From an uncultured Flavobacteriales bacterium (GTDB taxonomy: Bacteria; Bacteroidota; Bacteroidia; Flavobacteriales_D; Crocinitomicaceae), in NCBI GenBank assembly GCA_903945495.1, contig CAJAVU010000028.1, forward strand, positions 1-53,745: DNA of 53,745 nucleotides, given 5' to 3'. The translations under genes and the position numbers were made by a program. Below, piece after piece: positions 25,301 through 34,300 of the stretch. The number at the start of each line of letters is the position of its first letter. Position 1 is the stretch's first letter. The notes under the pieces are model-generated. The model saw nothing but the letters and a program-made list of their open reading frames with translations. It was not told where the DNA came from and made no database searches.

Positions 25301-26629
25301 GTATTTTCCACTTGGGGATGAGGTTAACGCTCGTACTTCTTGGATTTGAGGTGGTATCCCAAATAAGTTGCCAGCTGATGTAACTTGTACGGACGAATTG
25401 ATATTTCCATTTGCCATATTCACATCGTAAATGCGTCCGTGGATATCTAAATTTCCTCCAGATCCCCCAATCAATAGTTTTGTTTGATCACAATTGAAAG
25501 TAATGTTCCAAAACTCTGTACTTAATTGGCCACCAGCAGGATTACCATTGTTCCAAACAACCGTTCCTGCAGTATTTACTTTTTCAATCGCATAATACGT
25601 TCCATTGGTAACATACGTGTTACCTACATCATCTGTTGCCATCGTTCCAAGCCATGAAGTAGTATCATACGGTGTACTATGTGTCCATAACAATGCCCCA
25701 GCGGAACTGTATTTTTTCAATTGAAGTGGCATAATTCCACCAATAATATAGACGTTGCCAGCAGCATCAGTATCAAGCTCCCAAACACAATCCCAGTTAT
25801 CGGGAAAAGTTGGTGTTTGTACCCAAGGGTCAATAATTAGTGTGCGATTTTGATCATAATTCGCTAAATCAAAAGAAACTGTTTTTCCAGATAATCGATA
25901 TGAAGATTGAATAGTTTCATTGGATTGGTTTTCATAAAATGAAAGTGGAGAATGATCGGTAATATCACCGAATAGTGTTGAAATAATTAATTCATTATTG
26001 ACCAAGCGTACCTCACGATCATAACTCATGTTAATTTGAGATAAATCCGCTCCAGGACGAACAATAAAAGCATATTTTACACCAATGACAGGGTGAATTG
26101 TATATTCTACATCGATATTTGGGTAAATATTGCGATAAATTAATTTTTCATACCCTTTGGCAAAATTTACACTTTGATGTTGCTTATTTTCATCGTTGTA
26201 ACTATAGGAATGATAGTCACTTTGAACGCCAACACCTTCAATTTTACAATCTGGCGAAACTGCTCCCCAAGTAAGATTCACTTCATCTGTTCGTACCATG
26301 TATTTTCCAGCCAAGCGCTCATTTTGCTTATGTTCAGCAAAGGTTTTGACAGGCGAATTCATTATGGCATCTCGCTCCTCACGTGATTTCTTTTTAATTT
26401 CAAGAAAACTATAGGAAACACCTTTTTCTCCGAAGAAAATTCTGGTTGAACCAAAATCAATTGCATATTTAATATTGCCTGTAATATCGTTGGCCTCATT
26501 GTCAAATTGACCAAGGTTTTCTATAAAGACTTTGCTTTTTGAAAAATCTGCTTTCCAGTCACCAACATTTTGGGTAAATGCCTGATGTGTGAAAAAAGTG
26601 AAAATTGAAAGTAATACGAATTGTTTCAT
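22322..26629 (-). CDS. SprB-repeat T9SS type B surface protein, 1435 aa
   Basis: The start at 26629 (MKQFVLLSIFTFFTHQAFTQ) gives a standard signal peptide. Residues about 30-270 match the DUF7948 domain (IENLGQFDNEAND to RTLIIDPW), followed by a propeller-like region (about 275-620). A Cys-rich linker (about 640-840) leads to six SprB-type repeats of about 75 residues, each with the GTYTVTVTD.NGC pattern. An Ig-like module and a gliding-motility/T9SS type B C-terminal domain (last about 90 residues; VFSPNG, YNRWGEKVFE, ending SGNLTLVR) complete it. It is likely an adhesin displayed on the cell surface. The porP/sprF partner is directly downstream. Parts of the SprB repeats are nearly identical in DNA. 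Confidence 0.92.
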   Translation of the reverse strand: MKQFVLLSIFTFFTHQAFTQNVGDWKADFSKSKVFIENLGQFDNEANDITGNIKYAIDFGSTRIFFGEKGVSYSFLEIKKKSREERDAIMNSPVKTFAEHKQNERLAGKYMVRTDEVNLTWGAVSPDCKIEGVGVQSDYHSYSYNDENKQHQSVNFAKGYEKLIYRNIYPNIDVEYTIHPVIGVKYAFIVRPGADLSQINMSYDREVRLVNNELIISTLFGDITDHSPLSFYENQSNETIQSSYRLSGKTVSFDLANYDQNRTLIIDPWVQTPTFPDNWDCVWELDTDAAGNVYIIGGIMPLQLKKYSSAGALLWTHSTPYDTTSWLGTMATDDVGNTYVTNGTYYAIEKVNTAGTVVWNNGNPAGGQLSTEFWNITFNCDQTKLLIGGSGGNLDIHGRIYDVNMANGNINSSVQVTSAGNLFGIPPQIQEVRALTSSPSGKYYFVTLDTIGYINDDLNLCGSNAALTLADHGVNWGYKSENFRVNNTGIKVLRADANFLYTHKGNQLQKRSLSTFAIIASVTIPGGVMSTPFLSDNVTENAGIDIDNCGNIYVGSKTGVYKFNSNLVQQAFYPTTFIVYDVRVNSAGEVVACGGTGSSNTATRSGGVQSFAASACAPITITCCDATICQPQSLCATDAPFTLTVATAGGTFSGPGVNTTTGLFSPSVAGPGTHTITYTLPCGFESITIVVSSCTSLSVCEETNGNLTVSGGVGPYTWAQYIPAANSPITNQTQCTSCGYTWFFGTCLNGALPVTSCNTPAYWSTFATNTTVTPPVTTQIQITDGSGTIYTFNPATVPACVTNPCPTITLSTSAQTNVACFGNSTGSATVSATGGLAPYTYTWNPGALSGPTQTNLAAGTYTVSVTDANSCPGSTTVTITQPSSALSATASATNTNCGASTGTATASPSGGTTGYLYSWAPSGGTGATASNLSAGTYTVTVTDANGCQTTASATVNANGGPAISLVSSQNISCNGANDGAAVVSGSGGSGSLTYSWAPGGLTGTAQNALSAGTYTITAQDAGGCSNSTTVTITEPTAISLSSSNIIGSACGASNGSATVNASGGTGGYSYSWSPSGGTGAAASSLTSGVYTVTVEDNSNCSETISISIPSIGGPTVTLQSSSDATCFGGNDGSATVTQTGGTAPYTYAWTPTGGTGATASNLSAGTYSVAVTDNTGCIGALSVIIGQATQFVITETITDASCGNNDGAITLAVTGGTGSYTYAWTPNGETSSSINALANGNYGVTVTDQNGCTLPENYTIATVGSLAVQITPSSASILQGENVQLDVTGGTSYTWTPATGLSCTTCPDPIATPSSTTTYIVNATDDSGCFGADTITIYVTQICGDIFVPTVFSPNGTGPSANNTLCIYGNCISELSYAIYNRWGEKVFETTDPQICWDGNYKDKPLNPGVFAYKLVVTLFDGSTVIESGNLTLVR
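23129..23848 (-). repeat. Exact 30-bp identity between two SprB repeats
   Basis: Positions 23129-23158 and 23819-23848 are identical over 30 bp (encoding part of TASNLSAGTYxV), and similarity continues on both sides. This lies in repeats 5 and 2 of the six SprB modules. The identity exceeds that among the other modules, suggesting recent module exchange or gene conversion. Confidence 0.85.
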
Positions 26630-26729
26630 TCTATGTGATTTGAAAAATGGAAGAATAACAACTACTCCCATTTTTCGGAATCACGTAATAAAGAATGTAG
26701 TAGTAAGTTATTCTGATGTATAACTACCA

Positions 26730-26737
26730 CAAATTTA
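26730..26737 (-). promoter_or_regulatory. -7 box of the SprB-like/porP operon
   Basis: Minus-strand TAAATTTG matches TAnnTTTG and would give a leader of about 95 nt before the ATG at 26629. It lies downstream of gpmI, whose transcript runs the same way, so read-through is also possible. An inverted repeat TTGAGG/CCTCAA (26758-26777) upstream could be a weak terminator or operator. Confidence 0.45.
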
Positions 26738-26804
26738 AGCCAATGGAATCATTGATTTTGAGGTGCTGCCCCCTCAATTAAGCGAAAGATTCGTTTTTTA
26801 ACAA

Positions 26805-28322
26805 TTAAACCAAAGATTTCCCTGTCATCTCAATAGGTGCTGCAATACCTAATCTTCTCAATATGGTTGGTGCAACATCGGCTAAGATTCCGTGCTTCAG
26901 TTCCAATCCTTTCTCATTACTTACTAAAACAACTGGAACGGGATTTAATGAATGCGCTGTGTTTGGTGATCCATCTGGATTAATTGCAAAATCTGCGTTA
27001 CCATGATCTGCTATCACAAGGAATTCATAATTCTTCTCTAATCCAGCAGTAACAACCTCTTTTAAACACCCATCAACGGTTTCAACTGCTTTCACAATTG
27101 CCTCGTAAATGCCAGTATGTCCAACCATGTCAGGATTTGCGAAGTTTAAGCAAAAGAAATTTGGCGTTTCATTTTGAATGCAAGCAATGATTTTGTCTTT
27201 CACTTCTAATGCACTCATTTCAGGTTGTAAATCGTAGGTTGCAACCTTTGGTGAATTCGCTAATATTCTACTTTCCAATGGGAATGTTTCTTCACGACCT
27301 CCACTGAAAAAGAATGTAACATGGGGATATTTCTCGGTTTCTGCGATGCGAACTTGTGTTTTATCCAATTTCGAAAGCACTTCTCCAAGTGTATTGTATA
27401 AATTATCTTTTTCAAACACAACATTCACATTTTCAAATGTTGCATCGTAACTTGTCATGGTATAGTACTCCAAGTCCAATTTATGCATGTTGAACTCATG
27501 GAAATCACGCTGTGTCAAAGCGATTGAAATTTCACGTGGGCGGTCTGTTCTAAAGTTGAAACAAACAACAACATCGCCGTCCTCTATATTTCCAATTGGA
27601 GCATCATTTTCTGTAATGACAATTGGTTCGATGAATTCATCCGTTTTGTTTTCTGAGTACGAATGTTCAATTCCTGTAATGGCAGACGAGTATTTTGTTC
27701 CCGTTCCATTGACCATTAAATCATAGGCCAATTTTACACGCTCCCAACGATTATCGCGATCCATAGCGTAATATCTTCCAACAATAGACGCAATTCTACC
27801 TGTCGATTTTTTTAATTCATTTTCCAATTCTGAAATAAACGCCAAACCACTTTTTGGATCACAATCGCGTCCATCGGTAAATGCATGAATAAAAACATTT
27901 TCTAATCCATTTTCTTTCGCCATTTGGCATAAAGCATACAAATGTTCTTGCGAACTATGAACCCCACCTTTTGAAACTAAGCCCATAAAGTGCAATTTCA
28001 CATTCTTAGATTTTGCCTTGTGAATGGCGTCAAGTAAAACTTGATTTTTGAAAAATTCACCTTCACGAATAGATTTGTTGATGCGTGTTAGTTCTTGATA
28101 AACAATTCTTCCAGCGCCAATATTTAAATGACCAACTTCTGAATTTCCCATTTGACCATCAGGTAAACCTACATCTTCACCGCTCGTTTTCAATGTTGCA
28201 TTTGGACGTGTTGCCAACAATTCATCCATAAATGGAGTGTTTGCATTGAATATTGCGTCAGATTTTGAGTGGTCTCCTAGACCCCAACCGTCAAGAATGA
28301 TGAGTCCGAAATTGTTTGTCAT
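26805..28322 (-). CDS. gpmI: 2,3-bisphosphoglycerate-independent phosphoglycerate mutase
   Basis: 505-aa Mn-dependent glycolytic enzyme interconverting 3- and 2-phosphoglycerate. The alkaline phosphatase-fold start LIILDGWGLG carries metal ligand Asp11, and Ser61 in GQMGNSEVGHLNIGAG is the phospho-acceptor. Later metal-site motifs are present (HAFTDGRDCDP, NFANPDMVGHTG, IADHGNAD, NTAHSLNPVP). Length and termini are normal. It starts 2 nt after the histidine kinase gene and is the last gene of the purF-like / kinase / gpmI run. Confidence 0.97.
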   Translation of the reverse strand: MTNNFGLIILDGWGLGDHSKSDAIFNANTPFMDELLATRPNATLKTSGEDVGLPDGQMGNSEVGHLNIGAGRIVYQELTRINKSIREGEFFKNQVLLDAIHKAKSKNVKLHFMGLVSKGGVHSSQEHLYALCQMAKENGLENVFIHAFTDGRDCDPKSGLAFISELENELKKSTGRIASIVGRYYAMDRDNRWERVKLAYDLMVNGTGTKYSSAITGIEHSYSENKTDEFIEPIVITENDAPIGNIEDGDVVVCFNFRTDRPREISIALTQRDFHEFNMHKLDLEYYTMTSYDATFENVNVVFEKDNLYNTLGEVLSKLDKTQVRIAETEKYPHVTFFFSGGREETFPLESRILANSPKVATYDLQPEMSALEVKDKIIACIQNETPNFFCLNFANPDMVGHTGIYEAIVKAVETVDGCLKEVVTAGLEKNYEFLVIADHGNADFAINPDGSPNTAHSLNPVPVVLVSNEKGLELKHGILADVAPTILRRLGIAAPIEMTGKSLV

Positions 28323-28324
28323 AG

Positions 28325-29215
28325 TTATAATGTTATTTCAAAATTTGCCCCTCGCGGAGTATTTTCTTTGCAGTTTACTTTGCCTTGATGCATACGCACT
28401 AATTCAGCAACGATGAATAATCCTAGGCCACTTCCTTTCTGTTGACGCGTGTCTTCATTGCCAGAGCGGTAGAATTTTTCAAATACTTCTTTGATTTCTT
28501 CTCTTGGTATTCCTGGACCTTGATCCTTTACCCCAAAAACCAAGCGATCTGATTTTCTGAATAAATATAGTTCAATATTTCCACTTGAGCCACCATATTT
28601 TAAGGCATTTTCAAGTAAATTGTTAATGATTGTTTCAATAAAGAAAATATCGATTTTCGCAACGAGGTCTTTTTCAAGATTTAAAATAAGAAGCTCCTGT
28701 TGATTCCGTTTTTGAAAGCGTTCCGCCAATTGTTCAAATAATGCGCTAACATTAATTTCTTCTTTATGTGGCTTTAGTGCATTGTTTTCAAGGCGTGAAG
28801 CGTTCAAAATGTTTTCAATCATTCCTTCCAAACGTTCGTTTTCCTGAATGGCTTTTTCCATTAAGCTTTTGCGTTTTTCTTCATCAAGATTGCGCTTTTG
28901 AATTGTTTGAAGATAGAGTTTGTTAGCTGCTAAGGGTGTTTTTAACTCATGTGTAACCGAGAGCAAGAAATTGTTTTGGCGTTCCGATAATTGCAGTTCT
29001 TTTTTAATGGAAGAACGAATTTTCCACAAGCCAAAAAGAAGAATACTGAAAAAGACTAAGCCTTCTCCAATGATCATAATAACGCGTTTGGAAACATCCG
29101 AAGAATCACTCTTGAGCTCTTCTGTTAACTCAATCAAATGAAAACCCCACCAAGCAAATTGAAGGACCACGTATAGTCCTAAAATGTAAAAAAATATGCC
29201 TGTTTGTCTCTTCAT
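28325..29215 (-). CDS. Two-helix sensor histidine kinase
   Basis: 296 aa. Two transmembrane helices (about 8-28 and 45-65) frame a periplasmic loop of only about 16 residues, so no extracellular sensor domain exists and sensing is probably in the membrane or cytosol. The HisKA domain has the phospho-acceptor His89 in SVTHELKTPLAANK. The ATPase domain has N box NNLLENALKYGG, G1 VKDQGPGIP, F box FEKFYR and G2 GSGLGLFIV. No response regulator gene is adjacent; the neighbours are purF-like (33 nt upstream) and gpmI (2 nt downstream). Membrane-bound output kinases of this build are common in Bacteroidota, but the signal and partner here are unknown. Confidence 0.92.
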   Translation of the reverse strand: MKRQTGIFFYILGLYVVLQFAWWGFHLIELTEELKSDSSDVSKRVIMIIGEGLVFFSILLFGLWKIRSSIKKELQLSERQNNFLLSVTHELKTPLAANKLYLQTIQKRNLDEEKRKSLMEKAIQENERLEGMIENILNASRLENNALKPHKEEINVSALFEQLAERFQKRNQQELLILNLEKDLVAKIDIFFIETIINNLLENALKYGGSSGNIELYLFRKSDRLVFGVKDQGPGIPREEIKEVFEKFYRSGNEDTRQQKGSGLGLFIVAELVRMHQGKVNCKENTPRGANFEITL

Positions 29216-29248
29216 AGCGAATGATTAAAGACTTCGGTATACAAACGA

Positions 29249-31150
29249 TTAATAGGCGCGTTCGTTTTTACCTTCCATCCAATTGATAAATGCCTTATTC
29301 ACCACTTTATTTCCCCCTGGTGTTGGATAATTTCCTGTGAAATACCAATCTCCAAGATTGTTAGGACATGATTTATGCAAATTCTCAACTGTTTGATAGA
29401 TTATTTCAACACCAGCATTGATATTTGGAGGAGTTAACAATTGTGCAATTTTTGCTGAAACTTCTTCAAACGTAAATGGCTCGTATATCTCTTTAACGTA
29501 GTTTTTGATTTGTTCCTTTGGTGCATTTAATTGCTCTTTCGCTTTGCGGTAAACTTCTTGAATCACATGTTCTAATCCACGTTCTTTCAAAAGACTAATT
29601 GCAGCTTCGAACGCAATGAAGTCTCCCATTTTTGCCATGTCAATTCCATAACAATCTGGGTAACGAATTTGTGGTGCAGAGGAAACAACAACAATTTTCT
29701 TAGGATCTAAACGGTCTAGAATACGTAAGATACTTTGTTTTAAAGTAGTTCCACGAACAATTGAGTCATCAATAACAACCAAATTATCTTGGTGGCGCTT
29801 TACACTTCCGTAAGTAATATCGTATACATGGGCAACTAAATCGTCACGTGAATCATCTTGGGTAATGAACGTGCGAAGTTTAGCATCTTTGATGGCAATT
29901 TTTTCAATGCGCGCTCGCTGATAAATAATTTCGCTTAATTGTTCTTCAGTAAAGTTTGATCCTAACGCTTTGATCGCAGCGAATTTTCGATCATTCAAAT
30001 AATCTTCCAATCCTTTGATCATTCCATAAAAGGAAACTTCAGCAGTATTTGGAATAAATGAGAACACCGAATTATCTAAATCGTGACCAATTGCATCCAA
30101 AACTTGGGGAACAACGTGTTTACCCAACATGATACGCTCGTTGTAGATCTCAATATCGTTTCCACGAGAGAAGTAAATACGTTCAAATGAACATTTTAAT
30201 GCTTCTGTAGGTTCGTTGATCAAGGTTTCTTTAACCGTTCCGTTTTTACGGATAATCAATGCGTGACCAGGAGTTAATTCACGTACTTGCTCACTTTTTA
30301 AGTTGAAAGCAGTTTGAATAACAGGACGTTCAGATGCCACAACAGCCACTTCATCATCTTCATACCAATAAGCAGGACGAATACCAGATGGATCTCTCAA
30401 TACGAAAGCATCACCATGACCAAATAATCCAGCCATTGCGTATCCTCCATCCCAGTCAGATGAAGCACGTTTTAATATTTTTTCAATGTCAATTTTTTCA
30501 GCAATACGATCGTAAATCTCCGCATTTGCATACCCTTGTGGTTTTAATTGACTGTATAAATCTTCATTTTCTTCATCTAAGAAGTGACCAATCTTTTCAA
30601 GAACAGTAACCGTATCAGATTTTTCTTTAGGATGTTGCCCAATTTCAACAAGCACATCGAATAATTCATCAACATTCGTAAGATTGAAATTTCCAGCAAC
30701 AACTAAATTTCGTGTAATCCAGTTATTTTGGCGCAAGAATGGGTGACAACTTTCAATGGAATTGCGACCAAATGTACCATAGCGCAGATGTCCTAAAAAT
30801 AATTCACCAGTAAATCCAGCGTTTTTTTTCAAGTAGTTGACATCTTTCAACATCTTCGGATCTTCCTCTTCAATTTGCTTGAAGCGTTCATTGATATAGT
30901 CAAAAATATCTTGAATTGGCTTTGAATCGATTGAACGGTAACGCGAAATGTAACGCTCCCCGGGTTGCATGTCTAATTTAATGTTGGCAACACCAGCGCC
31001 GTCTTGTCCACGGTTGTGTTGTTTTTCCATTAATAAGTGCAGTTTATTTAGCCCGTAAAATGCTGATCCATATTTATCTAGGTAATACTGAAGGGGCTTC
31101 TTTAATCGAAGAAGTGCTATACCGCACTCATGTTTTATTGCGTCACTCAT
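29249..31150 (-). CDS. purF: Amidophosphoribosyltransferase-like protein (PurF family)
   Basis: 633 aa from the ATG at 31150 (MSDAIKHECGIALLRL). PurF makes 5-phosphoribosylamine from PRPP and glutamine, the first step of purine synthesis. The glutaminase Cys is Cys9; a class II amidotransferase domain (GFTGELFLGHLRYGTFG) precedes a PRTase domain with the PRPP loop VVIDDSIVRGTT near residue 455. It is over 100 residues longer than E. coli PurF (505 aa), with insertions in the glutaminase half and a C-terminal extension, as in a Bacteroidota-specific subgroup. The nucleophile is not at position 2, so maturation needs removal of eight residues or works differently. The upstream TTG at 31177 lies inside the promoter. 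Confidence 0.85.
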   Translation of the reverse strand: MSDAIKHECGIALLRLKKPLQYYLDKYGSAFYGLNKLHLLMEKQHNRGQDGAGVANIKLDMQPGERYISRYRSIDSKPIQDIFDYINERFKQIEEEDPKMLKDVNYLKKNAGFTGELFLGHLRYGTFGRNSIESCHPFLRQNNWITRNLVVAGNFNLTNVDELFDVLVEIGQHPKEKSDTVTVLEKIGHFLDEENEDLYSQLKPQGYANAEIYDRIAEKIDIEKILKRASSDWDGGYAMAGLFGHGDAFVLRDPSGIRPAYWYEDDEVAVVASERPVIQTAFNLKSEQVRELTPGHALIIRKNGTVKETLINEPTEALKCSFERIYFSRGNDIEIYNERIMLGKHVVPQVLDAIGHDLDNSVFSFIPNTAEVSFYGMIKGLEDYLNDRKFAAIKALGSNFTEEQLSEIIYQRARIEKIAIKDAKLRTFITQDDSRDDLVAHVYDITYGSVKRHQDNLVVIDDSIVRGTTLKQSILRILDRLDPKKIVVVSSAPQIRYPDCYGIDMAKMGDFIAFEAAISLLKERGLEHVIQEVYRKAKEQLNAPKEQIKNYVKEIYEPFTFEEVSAKIAQLLTPPNINAGVEIIYQTVENLHKSCPNNLGDWYFTGNYPTPGGNKVVNKAFINWMEGKNERAY

Positions 31151-31174
31151 GTGCCTAACTACTGAATTGAGGTG

Positions 31175-31199
31175 CAAATTTACGGTTTTTATTAAACCG
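31175..31199 (-). promoter_or_regulatory. purF promoter with adjacent inverted repeat
   Basis: On the minus strand a perfect inverted repeat, CGGTTT and AAACCG with a 5-nt loop (31183-31199), ends directly before the -7 box TAAATTTG (31175-31182). The ATG at 31150 follows about 24 nt later. The position of the repeat, between the -33 and -7 elements, would suit a repressor site. Confidence 0.5.
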
Positions 31200-31350
31200 A
31201 TTTAACGAAAAAAATAGAAAGTTTTTAGAAAGTAAAGCAACCATCAAGTAACTTTTTGAGTTTTACTCGGTAGAAGCTATTTAACTGTTGAAGATATTGA
31301 TTCAACGGTTTTTATAAGTGTGTGATTTATTGTACATTCGGTGATTCGAG

Positions 31351-34300
31351 ATGAGAGGTTTATTAATCATATTTTTTTGTTCTTTAGCGACTTTTATAGG
31401 TCATGCACAAAACGTGTGGTTACACCCGAATGTTGGCCAATGGGATAAGGAAATTATTTATACGGTTGACATGGCAAGTGGACATTTGTATGTGGATCAA
31501 AAAGGATTCACTTACGTTTTACACGATGCGATGGCGCACAAACACGATGGGGAAGAGCATTCGGCGGAAGAGCATGATGATAAAATACACGCACAAGTTG
31601 TAAAATCTCATTTTCTTAATTCCAATTGGCAAGGTCAAAAAACCGAAGGTTCTAAAAGCGACTTTTACAGAAATTATTTCATTGGAAATGACGAAGCGCG
31701 CTGGAAAGCGAATGTTAAAAGTTGTGCTCAAACAACATTAAATGAGTTTTATCCCGGAATTGACTTACAGTTGGATGGTAGTTCAAACCAATTGAAATAT
31801 TCTTTTAAAGTAAAACCGGGCATTGATGCATCTTTAATAAAATGGAATGTTGACGGTGCAAATCGTGTTTACATCGAAGAGAATCAACTGCATATCGTAA
31901 CTGATTTTGGTGAAATTGTAGAAGACAAACCAATTGCTTGGACAGAAAAAGAGGGTAAGAAAAGGTTTGTAGATGTTGAATATCGACTAACTACAGAAGG
32001 CTTAACGTTTCTTTTCCCGAATGGATATGATGAAACGGCTGAATTAGTTATTGATCCATATTTGGTGTTTTCTAGTTTCACTGGTTCAACAATGGATAAT
32101 TGGGGAATGACCGCAACTCCTGATTTACAAGGAAATTTGTATGCCGGAGGAATTGTTTTTGATCAAGGAGGAGCTTATCCGGTTACATCAGGAGCCTTTG
32201 ATATGACCTTTAATGGTGGAAACGCCTACACATATACGTTCCAGCAGAATACATATTCGATGAGTGGTTTTGATATCGCTTTATCAAAGTTCAATTCAAC
32301 TGGTTCGACATTGATCTATTCAACCTATTTGGGCGGAACAGGCAATGAAGCACCACACAGTTTGGTGACAGATGAGAATAGCAATTTATTTGTAATGGGC
32401 GTAACAGGATCTGGTAATTATCCCATTGTTGCTGGATGTTTTGATGCTACATTCAATGGCGGTCCTAATGTTTCTGAAAATGAATTGGGTTATCCCGCAG
32501 GTGCAGATATTTTTGTTTCTCGATTTAACGTAGGTGGAACCGCTCTTGTAGGTTCAACTTTTGTTGGTGGTTCGGGTACCGATGGTGTGAATATTGGTAT
32601 TTTGAATTATAACTATGGTGATTCCTTTCGAGGTGAAATTATTGTGAACAATGGATTTGTATATGTTTCAAGTACCACACAATCCTCTAATTTCCCAACG
32701 TTGGCGCCGTCTCAAGGAGCTTTGAGCGGCGCGCAAGATGCGGTTATTTTTAAAATGAGCAGTACATTGAGTGCCATGGCTTGGTCAACATATTTTGGTG
32801 GGACAGGATTGGAAACAGGAAACTCATTGCAATTGGCAAGTAATGGAAATGTCTATGTTGCTGGGGGAACAAATTCAGCTTCATTACCAGTTTTTGCTGG
32901 AAATGATTTGAGCTTTAATGGAGGGAATTCAGATGGGTATTTATTAAAAATCCAAGGAAATACTGCCACATTCATGAATGGAACTTATTTGGGATTGAAT
33001 GAATACGATCAAGCCTATTTCGTTCAATTAGATTTAAACAATGATGTTTACGTTTATGGCCAAACAGAAAGCGCCTACACTATTTCTCCGGGAGTATACG
33101 GAAATCCAAACTCAGGTCAGTTTATTCGGAAATACTCCAATAATCTCGGAACGATACTTTGGACCACGATGATTGGTGCAGGTACTGGACATCCTGAGAT
33201 TTCGCCAACTGCTTTTTTGGTTTCTGACTGTTATGATATCTACATTTCTGGTTGGGGGGGAACTATCAATAGCTCATTTTCAACACAAGCATTTTTTAGT
33301 ACGACCAATGGTTTTAGTACAACTAGCGATGCATATCAATCGAATACGAATGGTTCTAATTTCTATATTGCTGTTTTGAGCCAAAACGCAGCGACTTTGA
33401 AGTATGCTACGTATATGGGTGGTATCACAAACTCATCAAATCATGTGGATGGAGGAACGTCTAGATTCGATAAGTCAGGACGAATTTATCACGCTGTTTG
33501 CGGAGCTTGTGGTGGTAATGATTTTGGTTTTACCTCAACGCCTGGGGCGTGGTCAACGACAAATAATAGTTTGAATTGTAATTTGGCGGCTTTTAAATTT
33601 GAATTAAGTACGATTGATGCACTCGTGTCTGAACCACAAACCGTTATATGTTTACCAAATCCGGTTTTGTTTGACAATAATAGTGCAAATGGAAATGTGT
33701 TTAACTGGAATTTTGGTGACGGAACAACTTCTACTTTAGTGAATCCTTCTCATGTTTATCCAGGACCGGGCACATATACCGTTACATTAATTGTATCTGA
33801 TGCTACAGGTTGTTTTACGCCTGACTCTGTGACATTTGACGTTGAAATTGGTGATTTTCAAGGTGGTGTAGTTATTCCAGTTGGTGGCATTTGTCCAGGT
33901 GAACCTTTTATGTTAGAAGCCTATGGCGGAGCTGATTATTTGTGGTCTCCAGCAGCTGTTTTGAATGACCCAACGAGTCCAACACCGATTGCAACAGTTA
34001 ATTCAACCACTACATTTACGGTTGTTATTTCAGATAGTTGTGGTGCAGATACTTTAACGCTGGTGCTTCCCGTGTTTAATGTGAATCATACTATTACGAA
34101 TGATACATCGATTTGTATTGGAAACAATGTGCAACTTCTAAGCTCCGGAGGAGGAAGTTATCTTTGGAGTCCAGCTAACACTTTGTCAAACGCAACTATC
34201 GCGAACCCAATTGCAACGCCTACACAATCAACTATGTATTCTTTGGAAATCACTACGGTTGATGGATGTTTGGTTGAAGACTCTGTAAATGTAGCGGTTT

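Noticed and set aside
31151-31177. TTG at 31177 as the purF start
   Set aside because: It overlaps the -7 box at 31175-31182; the ATG at 31150 matches the usual N-terminus of the family.
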